A stretch of DNA of 64,000 nt, from positions 30,316,177-30,380,176 of the forward strand of contig CM053331.1 of the NCBI GenBank assembly GCA_028583605.1. The letters are read 5' to 3'. Both the position numbers and the translations under genes were made by a program. Below the pieces are notes generated by a model. The model was not told the DNA's origin. It made no database searches and saw nothing but the letters and a program-made list of their open reading frames with translations. Positions within the stretch are counted from its first letter, which is position 1; every line of letters starts with the position of its first letter. This document shows positions 33,401 to 44,058 of this stretch, in pieces. Source of the DNA: Dastarcus helophoroides (Eukaryota; Arthropoda; Insecta; Coleoptera; Bothrideridae).

Positions 33401-35951
33401 TTAAACATGTAAAGCTGAAGCTATGTTTTTTAAAATTTGACTTTTTGTTTAGAAGTTCACCACTTCTATAAAAGCAAAACTGTCTAGATTAACGACTAAA
33501 GTCGAAATTTGAAGAAAAATTGTTTTTAACAAATCTTTTTTCTTTCAATCTGTACGTTCATAACTAATGAACTTTATTAACTTTATTATTAGTTGTGAAT
33601 ATTAAGGAATTCCACGAAGTAAGGGTTGGAAATGTCAATCTGTACGTTAGCTTGCAATTCAGAACTTTTAAAATATTTTGCTTGTTCTTCTCTCTCGACA
33701 TTTAGACTTTTTTCTTTAAAGGAAAATAAAATTTTCAACTGGGGATTTTGAGAAAGCAATAAAGGTTTCAAAATACATAAAACTTTCTTCTCTAAATTTT
33801 CCTCAAAATTTTAAAATTTTTAAAAAGTGTCTTTGGATAGTTTTTGATAATAGATAATAGAAAGTTTGACATCTTTCCCAAAATTCCCAATTTAATGTTG
33901 CTTTACAATTGTTATGCGGTATTTTATTTCAAAAATTTCGAATCAAACTCATGAGTTGTTTTGTATCCAGAAATTATTCTTCTTTTTGTTCAAAATTCTA
34001 AATTTCACATTTTTAAAACTTGGAATACAAATCTTGTCCCCCGAAACCAAGAAAGATTAAAAAACACAACAAAGGATAGCTTGGCTATGAAACCCGTTAG
34101 AGCAAATTTTGTTGTAAAAATTGAAACACAGAACTTGTCCCCTGAAACCAAGAAAGATTAAAAAACACAACAAAGGTTGCTCTAACGCGTTTCGACAGCC
34201 AAGCTGTCATCTTCAGAGAGAAAACTGTCGAAACGCGTTAGAGCAACCTTTGTTGTGTTTTTTAATCTTTTTTGGTTTCAGGGGACAAGTTCTGTGTTTC
34301 AATTTTTGAAGATAACCAAGGACCAGTCCGTTCCATCAAAATTTTGTTGTGTTTTTTAATCTTTCATGGTTTCAGATGACAAGATTTGTATTTTAATTTT
34401 TGAAGATAACCAAGGACCAGCCCGTTCCATCAAAAAAGTCATATTTTTAAAATTTCGGAGTTGAAAAATCTAAAAATTTTGGGTTAAGATTTGTTGAAAA
34501 TTTAAATGTTCGACTTTTTCTTGCGGAAGTTCAAAATGTCCAAATAAAGATGGTATTTTGAGAAATGTTTACTAATGAAGTCAGTTTGTGTTTGGAAGTT
34601 TAAACTTGCTCGTAATTAAACTATTCGAAATTCAAAAAATCCAAGATTACGCTCAGAATTTTGTAAAAACATTCAAAATTTCGAAAATAAAAACCTGAAA
34701 TTGTACAGTTTCCGCAAATTATCGTTTAAATTATGACATTTTCAGTTTGAATATGACATGCTTCACAACAAAACAGTAAAAGCTTCAAGTCTCTTGAGAA
34801 AGTCGAATTTTTAGAAAAATATTTATTTATTTGTTTCTTAAGATTTTGATTGTTATTTTTTTAAATTGTATTACCTTTTTCCTACAATTTTGTCCTACAA
34901 TATTGTCTGATTTTTCCCAAAATTTAAAATTTAATCTCTAAATATGGTCTTATTTTTCGAAATTCGAAGTAAAACTATAAATTTAGAAATAAACATTGAT
35001 CATAGCTGTCGCGTTAAAAAATGGTTTTTAAATACAAAAGGATTTATATTTTTATTTTGCAAGACAAGCTGTGCTTCCGTAGCTTCGCTGGTGGAGGAAG
35101 GGTTTTATCTTGAGTTATCCTGTGTTACGATGAGAAAGAAGGGTCAAAATGACCAATACTAACGTTATGTTATTTATGGGCGACCAAGTACTAGTGGAGG
35201 AAGAGTTCGATCTTGTGTTATCATGTGTTATGATGAGAAAGGAGGGTCAAACTGACTCATATCAGCGTTATAGGTAACCAAGTACTTCATGGATATTGTT
35301 GGTTTTTTGAGATCTGAGCCTTACTGAAGAAAATAGATGGCAATGGTACTTCAAAACAGCACATATTTTTAAGAAATAGGGTTGGTACCTGTTACGTTAT
35401 TGATATAAAGATACGCCGCTGTAGAAGTCCAACTTAATATCTGAATTAAAATTAATTTGGAGAAAAGAATCGACACTTTGAGCTGAAAAGTACACGGTGA
35501 CAAAACTAAAACACTAACTTCGTTCAAGGTTTTTCATTTTACATGTCGACTCTACTACCAGCAGAAACTACCACCAGTGGAAACTCTTTAGTTTTCCTAG
35601 TGACGCCTTTGGCTTCGATATATAATTTCTTTTGATAAGTGACTTTTTAAATGTTTTAAACAAACTTAAAAATGTTTTTACCTTAACGTGAATCTGGGAA
35701 CTGGCAAAATAAACTTCATAGATGGTCTTGTGTACAATACAAACATAAACCCAAAAACCATATTAACAAACAGGAAATCCGATGGATCCGAATCCGTAAA
35801 GCTACAATAATCTCATCTGTAATCACTAGATTAAAATTTATTCGATTTACCTTTTTAAAACACTTGGACTAGAAGCATGCAATGAAAGCAAAAAATAGCA
35901 CATACGCGCATGATACTCCACACAGGAACAAAGGAAATCTTTCAATGACAT
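30446..35951 (-). CDS. Small four-helix membrane protein, family member 1
   Basis: Three exons on the minus strand: 35951-35851, 35801-35682 and 30674-30446. Sites are GT-AG, both introns phase 2; total about 149 residues. It starts MSLKDFLCSC; exon 2 has FLFVNMVFGFMFVLYTRPSMKF; exon 3 starts SFLGSMMFCNATF and has LGGRFMLIHLLSYLYHVD. About four hydrophobic segments suggest a multi-pass membrane protein. It aligns end to end with the gene at 36312, with the same splice positions, and more weakly with the gene at 42607. The start was chosen because its frame gives the alignment; a frame from 35975 stops early. Intron 2 (5 kb) holds a mariner relic and hammerhead repeats. Function unknown. Confidence 0.75.
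30870..31107 (-). pseudogene. Mariner transposase N-terminal fragment
   Basis: Minus-strand frame starting MSEEEIHPHVAQRIIIK, with in-frame stops. It then reads KPAEILRRLEAQFGDTRLKKT and KWHKKFLERQAQVENEPH, the helix-turn-helix DNA-binding region of mariner-type transposases. At least two stops, and no DDE catalytic domain follows. It lies inside the large intron of the membrane protein gene, on the same strand. Confidence 0.75.
31230..32270. repeat. AT-rich intronic tract
   Basis: Within the 5 kb intron; degenerate AAATTTCGA words and homopolymer runs, no gene. Confidence 0.5.
32270..32406 (+). mobile_element. Hammerhead family A repeat, degenerate core
   Basis: CTCTAAAGATGATACCTTGG, then ATCGAAACGCGTTACAGC: the first core block and stem II are mutated. 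The rest of the unit, to GGACCAGTCCGTTCC at 32381-32395, is well kept. Inside the large intron. Confidence 0.7.
32410..33184. repeat. AT-rich intronic tract
   Basis: Degenerate motif sequence; no gene. Confidence 0.45.
33185..33285. repeat. 20-bp minisatellite, about four to five units
   Basis: CGAGCATCGTTGCGAAATTT repeated, with later units changed to CGTGCATCGTTACGAAATTT. It ends in sequence of the general AAATTTCGAC type, so it may show how local amplification builds those tracts. Confidence 0.8.
34018..34440. mobile_element. Cluster of hammerhead family A repeats
   Basis: A minus-sense fragment at 34020-34075 joined to a broken plus core; then a head-to-head inverted pair at 34120-34335; then a plus-sense fragment at 34340-34435. 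The pair includes an intact minus-strand core (34180-34220). The two short open frames here are repeat-derived. Confidence 0.75.
34180..34220 (-). ncRNA. Hammerhead ribozyme core, family A, intact
   Basis: On the minus strand: CTCT (34217-34220), CTGAAGA (34210-34216), one unpaired T, stem II GACAGC/GCTGTC with loop TTG, GAA, palindromic ACGCGT, T, AGAG (34180-34183). Stem II differs from the 16140 copy (GATAGC/GCTATC) at two paired positions, a T-A to C-G exchange that keeps the pairing. This supports selection, or at least descent, on structure. Confidence 0.75.
35040..35290. repeat. Two direct copies of a ~107-bp unit
   Basis: GTGGAGGAAGGGTTTTATCT at 35091 and GTGGAGGAAGAGTTCGATCT at 35197, each followed by ATGAGAAAG.AGGGTCAAA and ACCAAGTACT. 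Located in the large intron close to exon 2 of the minus-strand gene. Confidence 0.7.
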
Positions 35952-36311
35952 ATTCGGCTTCTTTAGTCATTTTTATGTTTTTATCTTAGGATTCCTAAAG
36001 AGTTTTTTTGCACTTAAAATTTTGAAACATATTTGTCAAAAACTCACGATACTTGTCAAAAATCGAAAACACTTTCGACAAAGTGAAAAACTGTAAATAA
36101 ATCTATGGGCGTTGGAGCATATTTCGCTGTTATTGAAAAGCATTATCGTAAAATCACTACGTAGAAACAACGAAAATTATTAGATTGATTATTTTTCAAA
36201 ATGTTATCAAAGTTCAGTTACAATGTGGTTTAAAATCATGACATAAGTCAAAATTTGTCAGTTTGTAGTTTCCAATTTTTTATCCAAATTACAGTTCTGT
36301 TCAACAGAAAC
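35952..36311. promoter_or_regulatory. Shared intergenic region of a divergent gene pair
   Basis: Only 360 bp separate the two start codons of the related genes at 35951 (minus) and 36312 (plus), so both promoters must lie here or overlap neighbouring sequence. No clear TATA or initiator can be assigned in the AT-rich background. Confidence 0.4.
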
Positions 36312-37121
36312 ATGGACGATGAAATTGATATAGGTACTTTGGAGAGAATGCAGCAAAATTTCATATCCAAATCCTTTCTCGTGGCCATTGTTCAGGGTCG
36401 TTTAGCTTATTTTATTATGTCGTTTTACGCTGTCAGTCCTGGTATACAAAGGTAAAGTGTGAGCAAATTTTGAGGTATGATGGTTTGTCGTTAAAGTGGT
36501 AGCTGCCAAAGTACAAGAAAATGAAATCCAAAATTTCATTTAATATTCTGTGATCTTCTTGTGGAAATAATTTTATAAGATTTTCTAAGACAGTTTGCCC
36601 TAATTTTGTTTTCTATCTCTTTAAATTAAAATAGACAAATGGACTGGCCTTTAAAAAAGCTATCATTTCCATTTTAAGTTCTATAACCATATTTTGTAAT
36701 TTTTCAGGGTTCTGGGGTACGATCTTGGCCCATTCTTGTTTGCTAATATGATATATGGTGTTACAGCGATGATATATTCACGTCCTTCATTAAATGTTAT
36801 ATTTAAAATCCACCGTCTGGCATTTAGGTAAATCACTAAAATTAAAATGCGATTTAACCCGACTCTCTTAGTTTTTTTGGATCTATGATGTTTAACTACT
36901 CGAGTTTGGTGTATTATGCTTGGTTGTATACAAAGCTTCCGCATCGACCATACACCAGAGCTGTCATAGGATTCTTCAGTGGAAGATTCATGATGCTGCA
37001 TCTACTGCTGTACCTCTACCACGTGGATAAGTTCACTTCCTATCCAGAATATGGATTTCGAAGATATTCGGCATTTGAAAGCATGTATCCAAATCCGAGT
37101 CCCGCTCCAACATTAAGTTGA
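36312..37121 (+). CDS. Small four-helix membrane protein, family member 2
   Basis: Exons 36312-36451, 36708-36827 and 36872-37121; GT-AG sites (GTAAAG, GTAAAT donors), introns in phase 2; 169 residues. N-terminus MDDEIDIGTLERMQQNF; exon 2 has GPFLFANMIYGVTAMIYSRPS; exon 3 starts SFFGSMMFNYSSLVYYAW and has SGRFMMLHLLLYLYHVDKF, ending SPAPTLS. Hydrophobic stretches at about residues 28-42, 55-70, 90-110 and 118-140 suggest four helices. Closest relative is the divergent neighbour at 30446-35951. AATAAA at 37138-37143 follows the stop. No named family recognised; function unknown. Confidence 0.85.
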
Positions 37122-37137
37122 CTGTCTCTTAGTATGA

Positions 37138-37143
37138 AATAAA
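37138..37143 (+). terminator. Poly(A) signal
   Basis: AATAAA 17 bp after the stop codon of the plus-strand membrane protein gene. Confidence 0.6.
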
Positions 37144-37204
37144 TATACCAGTTAGTTATAAAATGGAATTTTATTTTATTTTTTTTTAAGTTTAATCCTC
37201 TCTC

Positions 37205-39800
37205 AAAGGATAACCCCATTATGCTTTCAAAGCACTGCGAGTAGGATGCGGAAACAAGGATAGATGGCGATGAACCGCCTTCTTAAACAAGGATAGGTTG
37301 TAATTTTTGGGGAAAATTCCTTTTGGTAGCAAGTTCCATAACCTGGAAGTTCTATAGAAAAAAGAGTCTCCGTATACAGCAGTCCTTACTGTGTCAAGCT
37401 GGACCGCACAGGAATTTGCTGCCTCCGACTGTCTAGTATGCCTCAAGAATCTTGCCCTTGGGGGGATCAATCTATTAGTTCCTGCGAGCATATTCCATGA
37501 TAGTACTTGTAGAAAAGAGACAAGTCACCAACCATGTGCTCTAGTGTTTTGAGAGAATCGGTCAGACTGTCGTCATCAATTAGGCGAATCGCTCTTCTTT
37601 GAATCGAATCTAAGAGAGATAAAGTGTCTTTTGGGGCTGAATTTCAAACATGAGAACAGTATTCTACTGTTGGCCTAACTTGGGCTTTGTATAGTATAAA
37701 TAGCTGATGAGATGTGAAGTACTTTTTAGCTCTAAAAAGAAAGACTAGCTTCTGAGAGGCCGATTTGGCAATGGCGCGCACATGATCGTCCCAAGAGAAG
37801 TTAGTGCTCGCATTGACTGGTGTGATAGATAGATTAAATCCCATGGGAAGGATTTTACCGTCCATTAGTATGTTTGTTGCATTATCCCTTGATGTTTTCT
37901 TAGAGAAAACCGCGGCCTGAGTTTTTAAAGCGTTAAAGGCGACCAAATTGTTCTTACCCCATTCCAGAATAATCCCGAGATCCCGATTAATCGTCTGTAT
38001 CTGCTATTCCCTTAGTCGATCTGAAGCAGCGATAGATAATGGGTTGTCGGAGAAAAAATATGACACAAGGTTACTATCATGTGCGAAGCTGTATATAGGA
38101 TTGGAAGTTGAAGCTAAGAGATCGTTTATGTGTAACAAAAATAGAGTAGGAGACGGAACAAACCCCTGAGGCACCCCTGCGTTAATCGCAAATGTCTCGG
38201 ATGAGATACCATCGACGACAAGCTGAAGAGATCTGTCAGCGAGAAAATTGGATATCAAATAACAAAGTCCAGGAGGAAGACCATAAGATGTTACTTTGGC
38301 GGAAAGAGATCGATGCCAGACTCTGTCGAAAGCCTTTGAGATATTCAATGCCACAATCCTAGCCTCACCATGTTTTTCCATAGCTGAGTTACAGGTATGA
38401 GTAACATATGCCAGTAGATCGCCAGTGGAACGTTGTTGTCTAAAACCGTATTGCCTGTCCGAGATGATTCTATTTTTCTCCAGATATTTGAGAATCTCGA
38501 TGTTGATAACCCGTTCATCACTTTAGATATAATGGTCAACAAAGATATATGGCGATAGTTGTTAGCCAGATTCGTTTTTCCCTTTTTAGGGACAGGCTGC
38601 ACCCTAGCAGATTTCCAGATGTAAGGGAATACACCTTTGTTGTAAGGGAGTGTGAACAATTTGCTTAGGACAGGAGTCAACTTCTTAAGAACAATAGCGG
38701 GAATACCATCAATGCCAGAAGCTTTCAAGATGCTCAAGGAGAATCTTCCTGATTGTGCGTTGTCTGAAAACAACTTCAGGCATCGAAGTGCCAACCTTAG
38801 GAAGAATATGAGGTTCTGCGTTTCGAGAATCAAGATTGGAATTTTCGGCAAACATTAAGGCTAACATGTCAGCCTTTTTTTTGAAGGTAGTAGCAATATT
38901 GCTATTTTCATCGAGTAAAGGCGGAAAATTTGAAGATGTAAAATTCTTTCCAGTCGACTTTGCAAATCTCCAAAAGGACCTGGAACCGTTCGGACAGTTA
39001 ATAAGCTTCTAGCGCATTTTACGTTCGAAATCACCTTTTGCCTCGTCAATAACCTTTTTACAAGAATTTCGTGTGTCTATAAATATGATCCGAGTCTCGA
39101 CTGAGGGATTATTTCGCCAACGACGATATGCGCGATTTTTGCAGGAGACAGCCCGAGCACCTTTTTTACTGGAGGCAGACTTCTTTTGGGAGTGGGGAAT
39201 TGACCATTCCATACCAATTAGGATAGTTTCCGTGATAGATTCGGCGACTAAGGAAGGGTTGTCTGAGTTAAAGCAGCTGCCTTGGGAAAGATGCAAAGAA
39301 ATCTCTTAATTCTTCCCAGTTTGCAGAGTTAAAGTGTCAAACCCTACGGGACTGCGTCTGGGAAGGAGGTGGTATATGAAGCGAGCGAGAGGCTGCTACA
39401 AGTTTGTGATCCGAATATCCAAGCGGTGATGTCACAGAGATTTTATACGAATTTGGTGAATTTGTAAGGAAAAGGTCGAGTAGATTAAGTTGATTGGTAT
39501 CTACATCAGGAATTCTTGCGGGTTCCTCAACTAATTGCCATAGTCCAAAGTGATGGCGAAAGCCTCTGCCACCCTTCCCGTGTCGTCAGTTCGGGAAGAA
39601 AACCTTAACCAGGGGATATTGTGTACGTTGAAGTCACCGAGAAAGACAACCTCAGCGATTGGATAATTCATCCGTAGGTGATCAAAAATTACGGAGAGAT
39701 AAGAGAAAAGCTGTCTCTATGAGGGATCGTTTGGGGATAAATAAAGTGAACAGATGAATATTACTTCGTTTTTGGAGCAGATTTTCAGTAACCTTTTCTA
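37205..39800 (-). mobile_element. Decayed LINE (CR1/jockey group), nearly full pol
   Basis: Minus strand, inserted about 60 bp after the poly(A) signal of the neighbouring gene. From high to low: endonuclease part (YSDHKLVAASL near 39410), linker, RT motif 1 (KASGIDGIPAIVLKKL near 38700), NYRHISLL, SKAFDRVWHRSL near 38320, GVPQGFVPSPTLF near 38160, a palm reading FAHD instead of YADD near 38080, and the thumb and C-terminus (SAPK..., then HRHLSLFPHPTRSALKA) to 37219. Frameshifts and stops break it. Same family as 225-1445. Confidence 0.85.
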
Positions 39801-39954
39801 TATTAAATTAATGTAGATACATGAAACGCAATAAGACATAAAATATTGTTAGTTTTTATAAAAATTTCGCCATTTTTCATAAAATACCACCTCTAAATCC
39901 AAAATATTAAGAGTTTATCCCAAAATTTCGAATTTTTTGACACCAAAGTTAAAG

Positions 39955-40490
39955 CAACACTGGAATATTGTTCTCATGTGTGGAGTGGAGTTCAGCCACA
40001 AAACCCACATTGATACTTTTGGATTCAATTCAGAGAAGAGCGATTCATATGATGATGGATGATAATAATGTTCTGGCAGAGTCTGTTCTAAAGCATCGTG
40101 GGCGACATAGAAAAGTAAAAGTTAAAAAAGGCATGAAGAAACGGCGCGGCATTAAGTAGAATCGTTGAGTGAAAAAATTTTACTCAGCGGTAGAATGCAG
40201 AATTGCATTCAACATTTTACTCTCATGGAAGATATTGGTACGAACTGGTAGCTCTAATCTCCCATAGCATACAAGACAGTCGAGACACTAAAATTCTGTG
40301 CAGTCCAAAAAAATTCTCTTTATGGAGATTCTTTTATCAGTAGAACTACTATACTCTGAAATTCGTTGCCCAGCAGAATTTTTCCCAATAATTACAATCT
40401 TTGCTCGTTCGTGAGATTCTCTTCATTTCCTCCTCTTACTCGCAGCTGCCAGGGTGTAATAGGGATAACCTTTGCCAGTGGATTGTTAAA
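39955..40490 (+). mobile_element. 3' fragment of the same LINE family, opposite strand
   Basis: ACTGGAATATTGTTCTCATG near 39960 corresponds to the VEYCSHV region of the element at 37650. The tail near 40450-40480 (GGGTGTAATAGGGATAACC, then GCCAGTGGATT) matches the element's 3' end. More diverged than the other two copies. Confidence 0.65.
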
Positions 40491-40689
40491 AATCAAAATT
40501 TCTTAAAGAATATTTTCTGAAATTTTATCTCGAGGTTTCGACTGGAAATTTCAAGATTTTTCATCTTCGACTTCTTTATTTCAAAGCTTTTGCGTTAATC
40601 CTGTGGCTTTTCCTAAAAACTGTTTGACTTTTTTCAAATTTCCTAGTCCATAATTGCAATTTAACTTGTAATTTGTACACTGTACTTAG

Positions 40690-40834
40690 TGATGCACAAA
40701 TCAAGATTTCTTGTCTTGTTATTTAACTTCCTCTCTTGCCTTGCTGAACAAGACTAGAAGTTGGTTTACTTCTTGTCGTGCCAATTTCTTGCTGATTAGA
40801 TTCTTGTCTTGCTAGCAAGAGTCTTTGAGACAGA
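40690..40834. mobile_element. Probable hAT terminus with CAAGA subterminal repeats
   Basis: TTAGTGATGCACAAATCAAG, typical of hAT ends, is followed by many CTTGTCTTGC and AGCAAGA words, as in hAT subterminal binding sites. The other end is not seen; LINE-related sequence follows at once. Confidence 0.45.
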
Positions 40835-41110
40835 TAAAGTTAACAAATAAATATGATACTTCGCTTTTGGAGCAGATTTTCAACCAAATCACATCATAAT
40901 TAGCAGATTCCAGTGCTTCTTCTCGTTGATAAGACAAGCTTCGTGTCAACGCATAAATTCCCCTCTTGTGTTGAAACTTTGTAAGTCGTAATTAGGGCAA
41001 AGCAAATGGACCGCATTAATGGATGAGGAGAGTTGGGTTTTTATCAGAGGCAGCACATGGGGTCTTTCATGCTAAAGGTGTTGATGAACCGAGCTTAGAT
41101 TTAAGTTTAG
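40835..41110 (-). mobile_element. LINE endonuclease fragment
   Basis: TACTTCGCTTTTGGAGCAGA near 40858 matches TACTTCGTTTTTGGAGCAGA near 39760 in the main LINE copy. The sequence continues further 5' in the element than the main copy does. Degenerate. Confidence 0.55.
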
Positions 41111-42525
41111 CCCTCGAATGTTACATTGAATTTTAAATGAAGTTTAAAAATTGCAAATTCTAAATCCTTATTTTGAGAAAAAAGCTTGCATTTGGGGCAC
41201 TAAATTTATAAAGTCAAAGTTTTGATAGGAAATTTCGGAAAAAAAATTGGGAAAAAATTTGAAATTTTTAAAAGTTTAAAATTTTAATATTAAATTTTGA
41301 TAAAATGTCGACTATTTGAGTTTTTGCTCAGCACTCTCTAGAAAAGGCAAAATTTTGAGATACAGATCAAATATCAAAAAAGATCAAAATTCTTAGTTGT
41401 TTCTTTTTTCTGAACGTTTCAAATTAAAACAATTCTAGGAAAATGTCGTTTACATTTCCATTTTAATCACAAAATATTAACTTTATTTAAACTTAAATGT
41501 TCAGTTTAAAATTCCTCTCAAAATCTAAGTTTTTAGAAAGTCAAAATTTTGGGATAATTTTATTTAATTAATTTATTATTCAAGTTTGATTTCATTATAA
41601 AAGTTCGACAATTGATAGTTATTTACTAATTTCAACTTCAAACTCCATTTTATCGAAATTTATGTATTAAATTCTAAAATTTGCCTTTTTTTTTTCGAAA
41701 TTTGAAGTTTAAACTTAAAAACTTAGAATATTTTAATAGGCACAGAGTTTTAAAAGAAAAGAGAACAATTTTTGCGATGGTATTAGAAATTTTCTTCAAC
41801 TTTTTAGATTTTTTTTTTTAGTTCTCTAAGCAATTACTGAGAGAATTTTGGAAAAATAGATAAGCAGTCGCTCTTTCTATCTACATTTTCATTCTGCAAG
41901 GAAAGCTCTGGGTATAACATAAATATTAACCGGTTTAAATAAATTTAGCTTTTTTCGAAATTAGAATAGAGGATGAAATTCAGTTTTGACTAAAAAGTTT
42001 ATTTTGGTCGGTCTGTAAATTTCAAATTTATTTAAACAATTTTTAATATTCATTCTTAAGAGATTTTAAAGAAAAATTAAAATCCACAAGTGTAATCTTA
42101 AAATTATGGGAAAATAGACTAAATTTCAAGATTACAGTTAAAAATTAAAAAAATTTAAATCTCTAGAAAAAATCGATTTTTGAAATTAAATTTTAGGAAA
42201 AAAGTAAAAACTGCAAAAAAAAGGTCCACACTTTGAAAAAATAGAAGATATATATAAAAAAAAAACTGCAGTTACAATTTTTAACATGAAACTTTGTTAT
42301 TACTGTCGATGTTAAAAAGGCTCAAAATTTGGAAAAAAAAATTCTAACTGGAGTGTAAACCACACTAGATATTCTAGCAACATTTTCAAATTATTAAAAA
42401 AAATTACGATTTATAAAAAAAGAGCATTTAAAACAAAATTTAGCTCAAACTTCAAATTTCGGGAAATATATTGGGCGATTGCTGCAATACTACTGAAATA
42501 AATTGACGTGATGATTAAATAATGA
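41111..42525. repeat. AT-rich tract without genes
   Basis: Degenerate AAATTTCGA-type sequence and homopolymers; no gene. AATAAA on the minus strand at 42526-42531 probably serves the gene ending at 42607. Confidence 0.5.
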
Positions 42526-42606
42526 TTTATTGAAAACAGAAATTATTTTTAAACACAAACTACACATTAAAGTAAGACATTGTACTAATTATTAGTACAC
42601 TACAAT

Positions 42607-43181
42607 TTAAAGTTTGTTCACTAAAGCATCCAAGTGATCTGTGTAGCTTCTTCCAATTTTAATCAGAGCAAGCCCTGATCCTATGCCGCAAACCGCGCAC
42701 AGAGGAACATTCTGCGGCAAAATACTTCTTAAAATAGCCCAGATAAGTACCGACCCAAGAGAAAAAGTGACAGCCCCAAAGGCACTACAAATAATCAAGA
42801 TACAGATACTTAACTACTCAATGTACAACAAATACCTATATAAAATTCTTTCTTTCTTCTGTAAAATGCTCAAATGTGGCCTACTATACAGATAAAGTCC
42901 TGACCCCAATAAAGTGTTGCCCAATAAGATATTAGTCACGTCTCTTTTTGGGAATATTCTAAAACGAGTCACTGCCCAAAAATTGAGCTAATACACAATA
43001 TGCCACCTTACCTCAGTATTAAAGAGGGGTTCATAACATTTATAGACAAAGCGGTGTAACTAAGAGCTCCTTGCAAGGGTGCGTAGTGGAAAAGTATATT
43101 TTGAGTCGTCAAGGGTTTAATGCCAAACTTTTCACACGCCGAGGAACCTCCTGAACTTCTGGAGCTTGAAGCCGATGCCAT
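42607..43181 (-). CDS. Small four-helix membrane protein, family member 3
   Basis: Minus-strand exons 43181-43012, 42958-42836 and 42784-42607; introns 53 and 51 bp, both phase 2; 156 residues. N-terminus MASASSSRSSGGSSACEKFG; exon 1 continues TTQNILFHYAPLQGALSY; exon 2 RIFPKRDVTNILLGNTLLG, then YLYSRPHLSI; exon 3 starts SAFGAVTFSLGSVLIWAI and has GIGSGLALIKIGRSY. Exon 2 aligns with both neighbours (Y.Y.RP.L.I...R...R), and exon 3 starts with the same S-F-G-S/A pattern. Hence one gene family. The Ser-rich start and closely packed helices suggest a small organelle or ER membrane protein; that is inference. Confidence 0.85.
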
Positions 43182-43780
43182 AATGCCTACTGATTTATTT
43201 TCAACAAAAAATCACGTGTAAAAAAAGTTGTGATACAAAATGAGCTACCAAAATAACCCCCGGTGATTATATTTAGAAATGACAAGGGACATTTCATATT
43301 TCATTTTAGGGTATAACTATCGCCAATCACAAAAGAAAAAGTCCCTAAGATACTTTGTGGCTGTGCCACAGAACATATGACTGTGCCTAGAATTTGTATC
43401 AGTGATTCTCAAACTGTCCGGCATGGATACTAGAATAAGGAGGCATTACCGACACAAATTGACAAATGGTGTTTGTGGCGTCCTTGGCGTTCCAAACAAA
43501 CGTGAATTTTCTTCTATTTAGAACAAGTTTGCGAAGTTTAACCACAGGAGCTATATTAATAGTTTCCGATTATATTATGTTGTATCGATTTTCACATAAA
43601 TGTTAGCTTTCTACTATCTCTATTAATTTTCAATGAGATTGAAAATAAAGTAGGGTTACGTAACAATTTTAATCATGTTTCAAGATTTTAAAGTTGTTTT
43701 TTTCGTTATGGACTTAATTTGATTGGTAATTAATGTTATTAAGAAATTAATAACAATTTTTATAGCGATAATGAAGGCTT
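43182..43780. other. Intergenic sequence upstream of the 42607 gene
   Basis: Mixed composition and free of the degenerate motif over most of its length. Likely contains the minus-strand gene's promoter; no specific element assigned. Confidence 0.35.
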
Positions 43781-43841
43781 CCATGCCCAGTACGGGATAT
43801 ACTTCTTCCGGGATTTGACCGTGTCAAAGAACTACTAAAAG

Positions 43842-43886
43842 TGTTCGACGTTTCGCCCACCATCGTAGGGGGCTTCTTCAGGAACA
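43842..43886 (-). ncRNA. Hammerhead ribozyme core, family B, left arm
   Basis: Minus strand: TGTTC, CTGAAGA (43875-43881), one unpaired A, stem II GCCC...GGGC, GAA, palindromic ACGT, C, GAACA (43842-43846). Identical to the right-arm core. Confidence 0.75.
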
Positions 43887-44013
43887 AGGAAAAAAAAATG
43901 AGAAGAGGAATATGAGGGAATATGCAAAAAACGAAAGAATGAAAGGGCCAATTTCAAAACATCAGAGCACGGTAACTCAGTATGTCCACCATACCAAAGG
44001 CGAAACTCTTCTT

Positions 44014-44058
44014 TGTTCCTGAAGAAGCCCCCTACGATGGTGGGCGAAACGTCGAACA
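44014..44058 (+). ncRNA. Hammerhead ribozyme core, family B, right arm
   Basis: TGTTC (stem I, 44014-44018), CTGAAGA (44019-44025), one extra A, stem II GCCC/GGGC plus CC/GG around a loop (44027-44045), GAA (44046-44048), palindromic ACGT (44049-44052), C (cleavage-site base, 44053), GAACA (44054-44058). Five base pairs form stem I. The sequence is unrelated to family A outside the core, so two independent families satisfy the same structural rule. Confidence 0.75.

Noticed and set aside
35860..35975. Frameshift or stop making the first exon of the 30446-35951 gene a pseudogene
   Set aside because: The upstream ATG at 35975 is in the wrong frame. Starting at 35951 gives an open frame that aligns with the paralogue, so no defect is needed.
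36681..37001. 106-codon minus-strand frame overlapping exons of the plus-strand membrane gene
   Set aside because: Antisense shadow; the plus strand has matching splice sites and paralogues.
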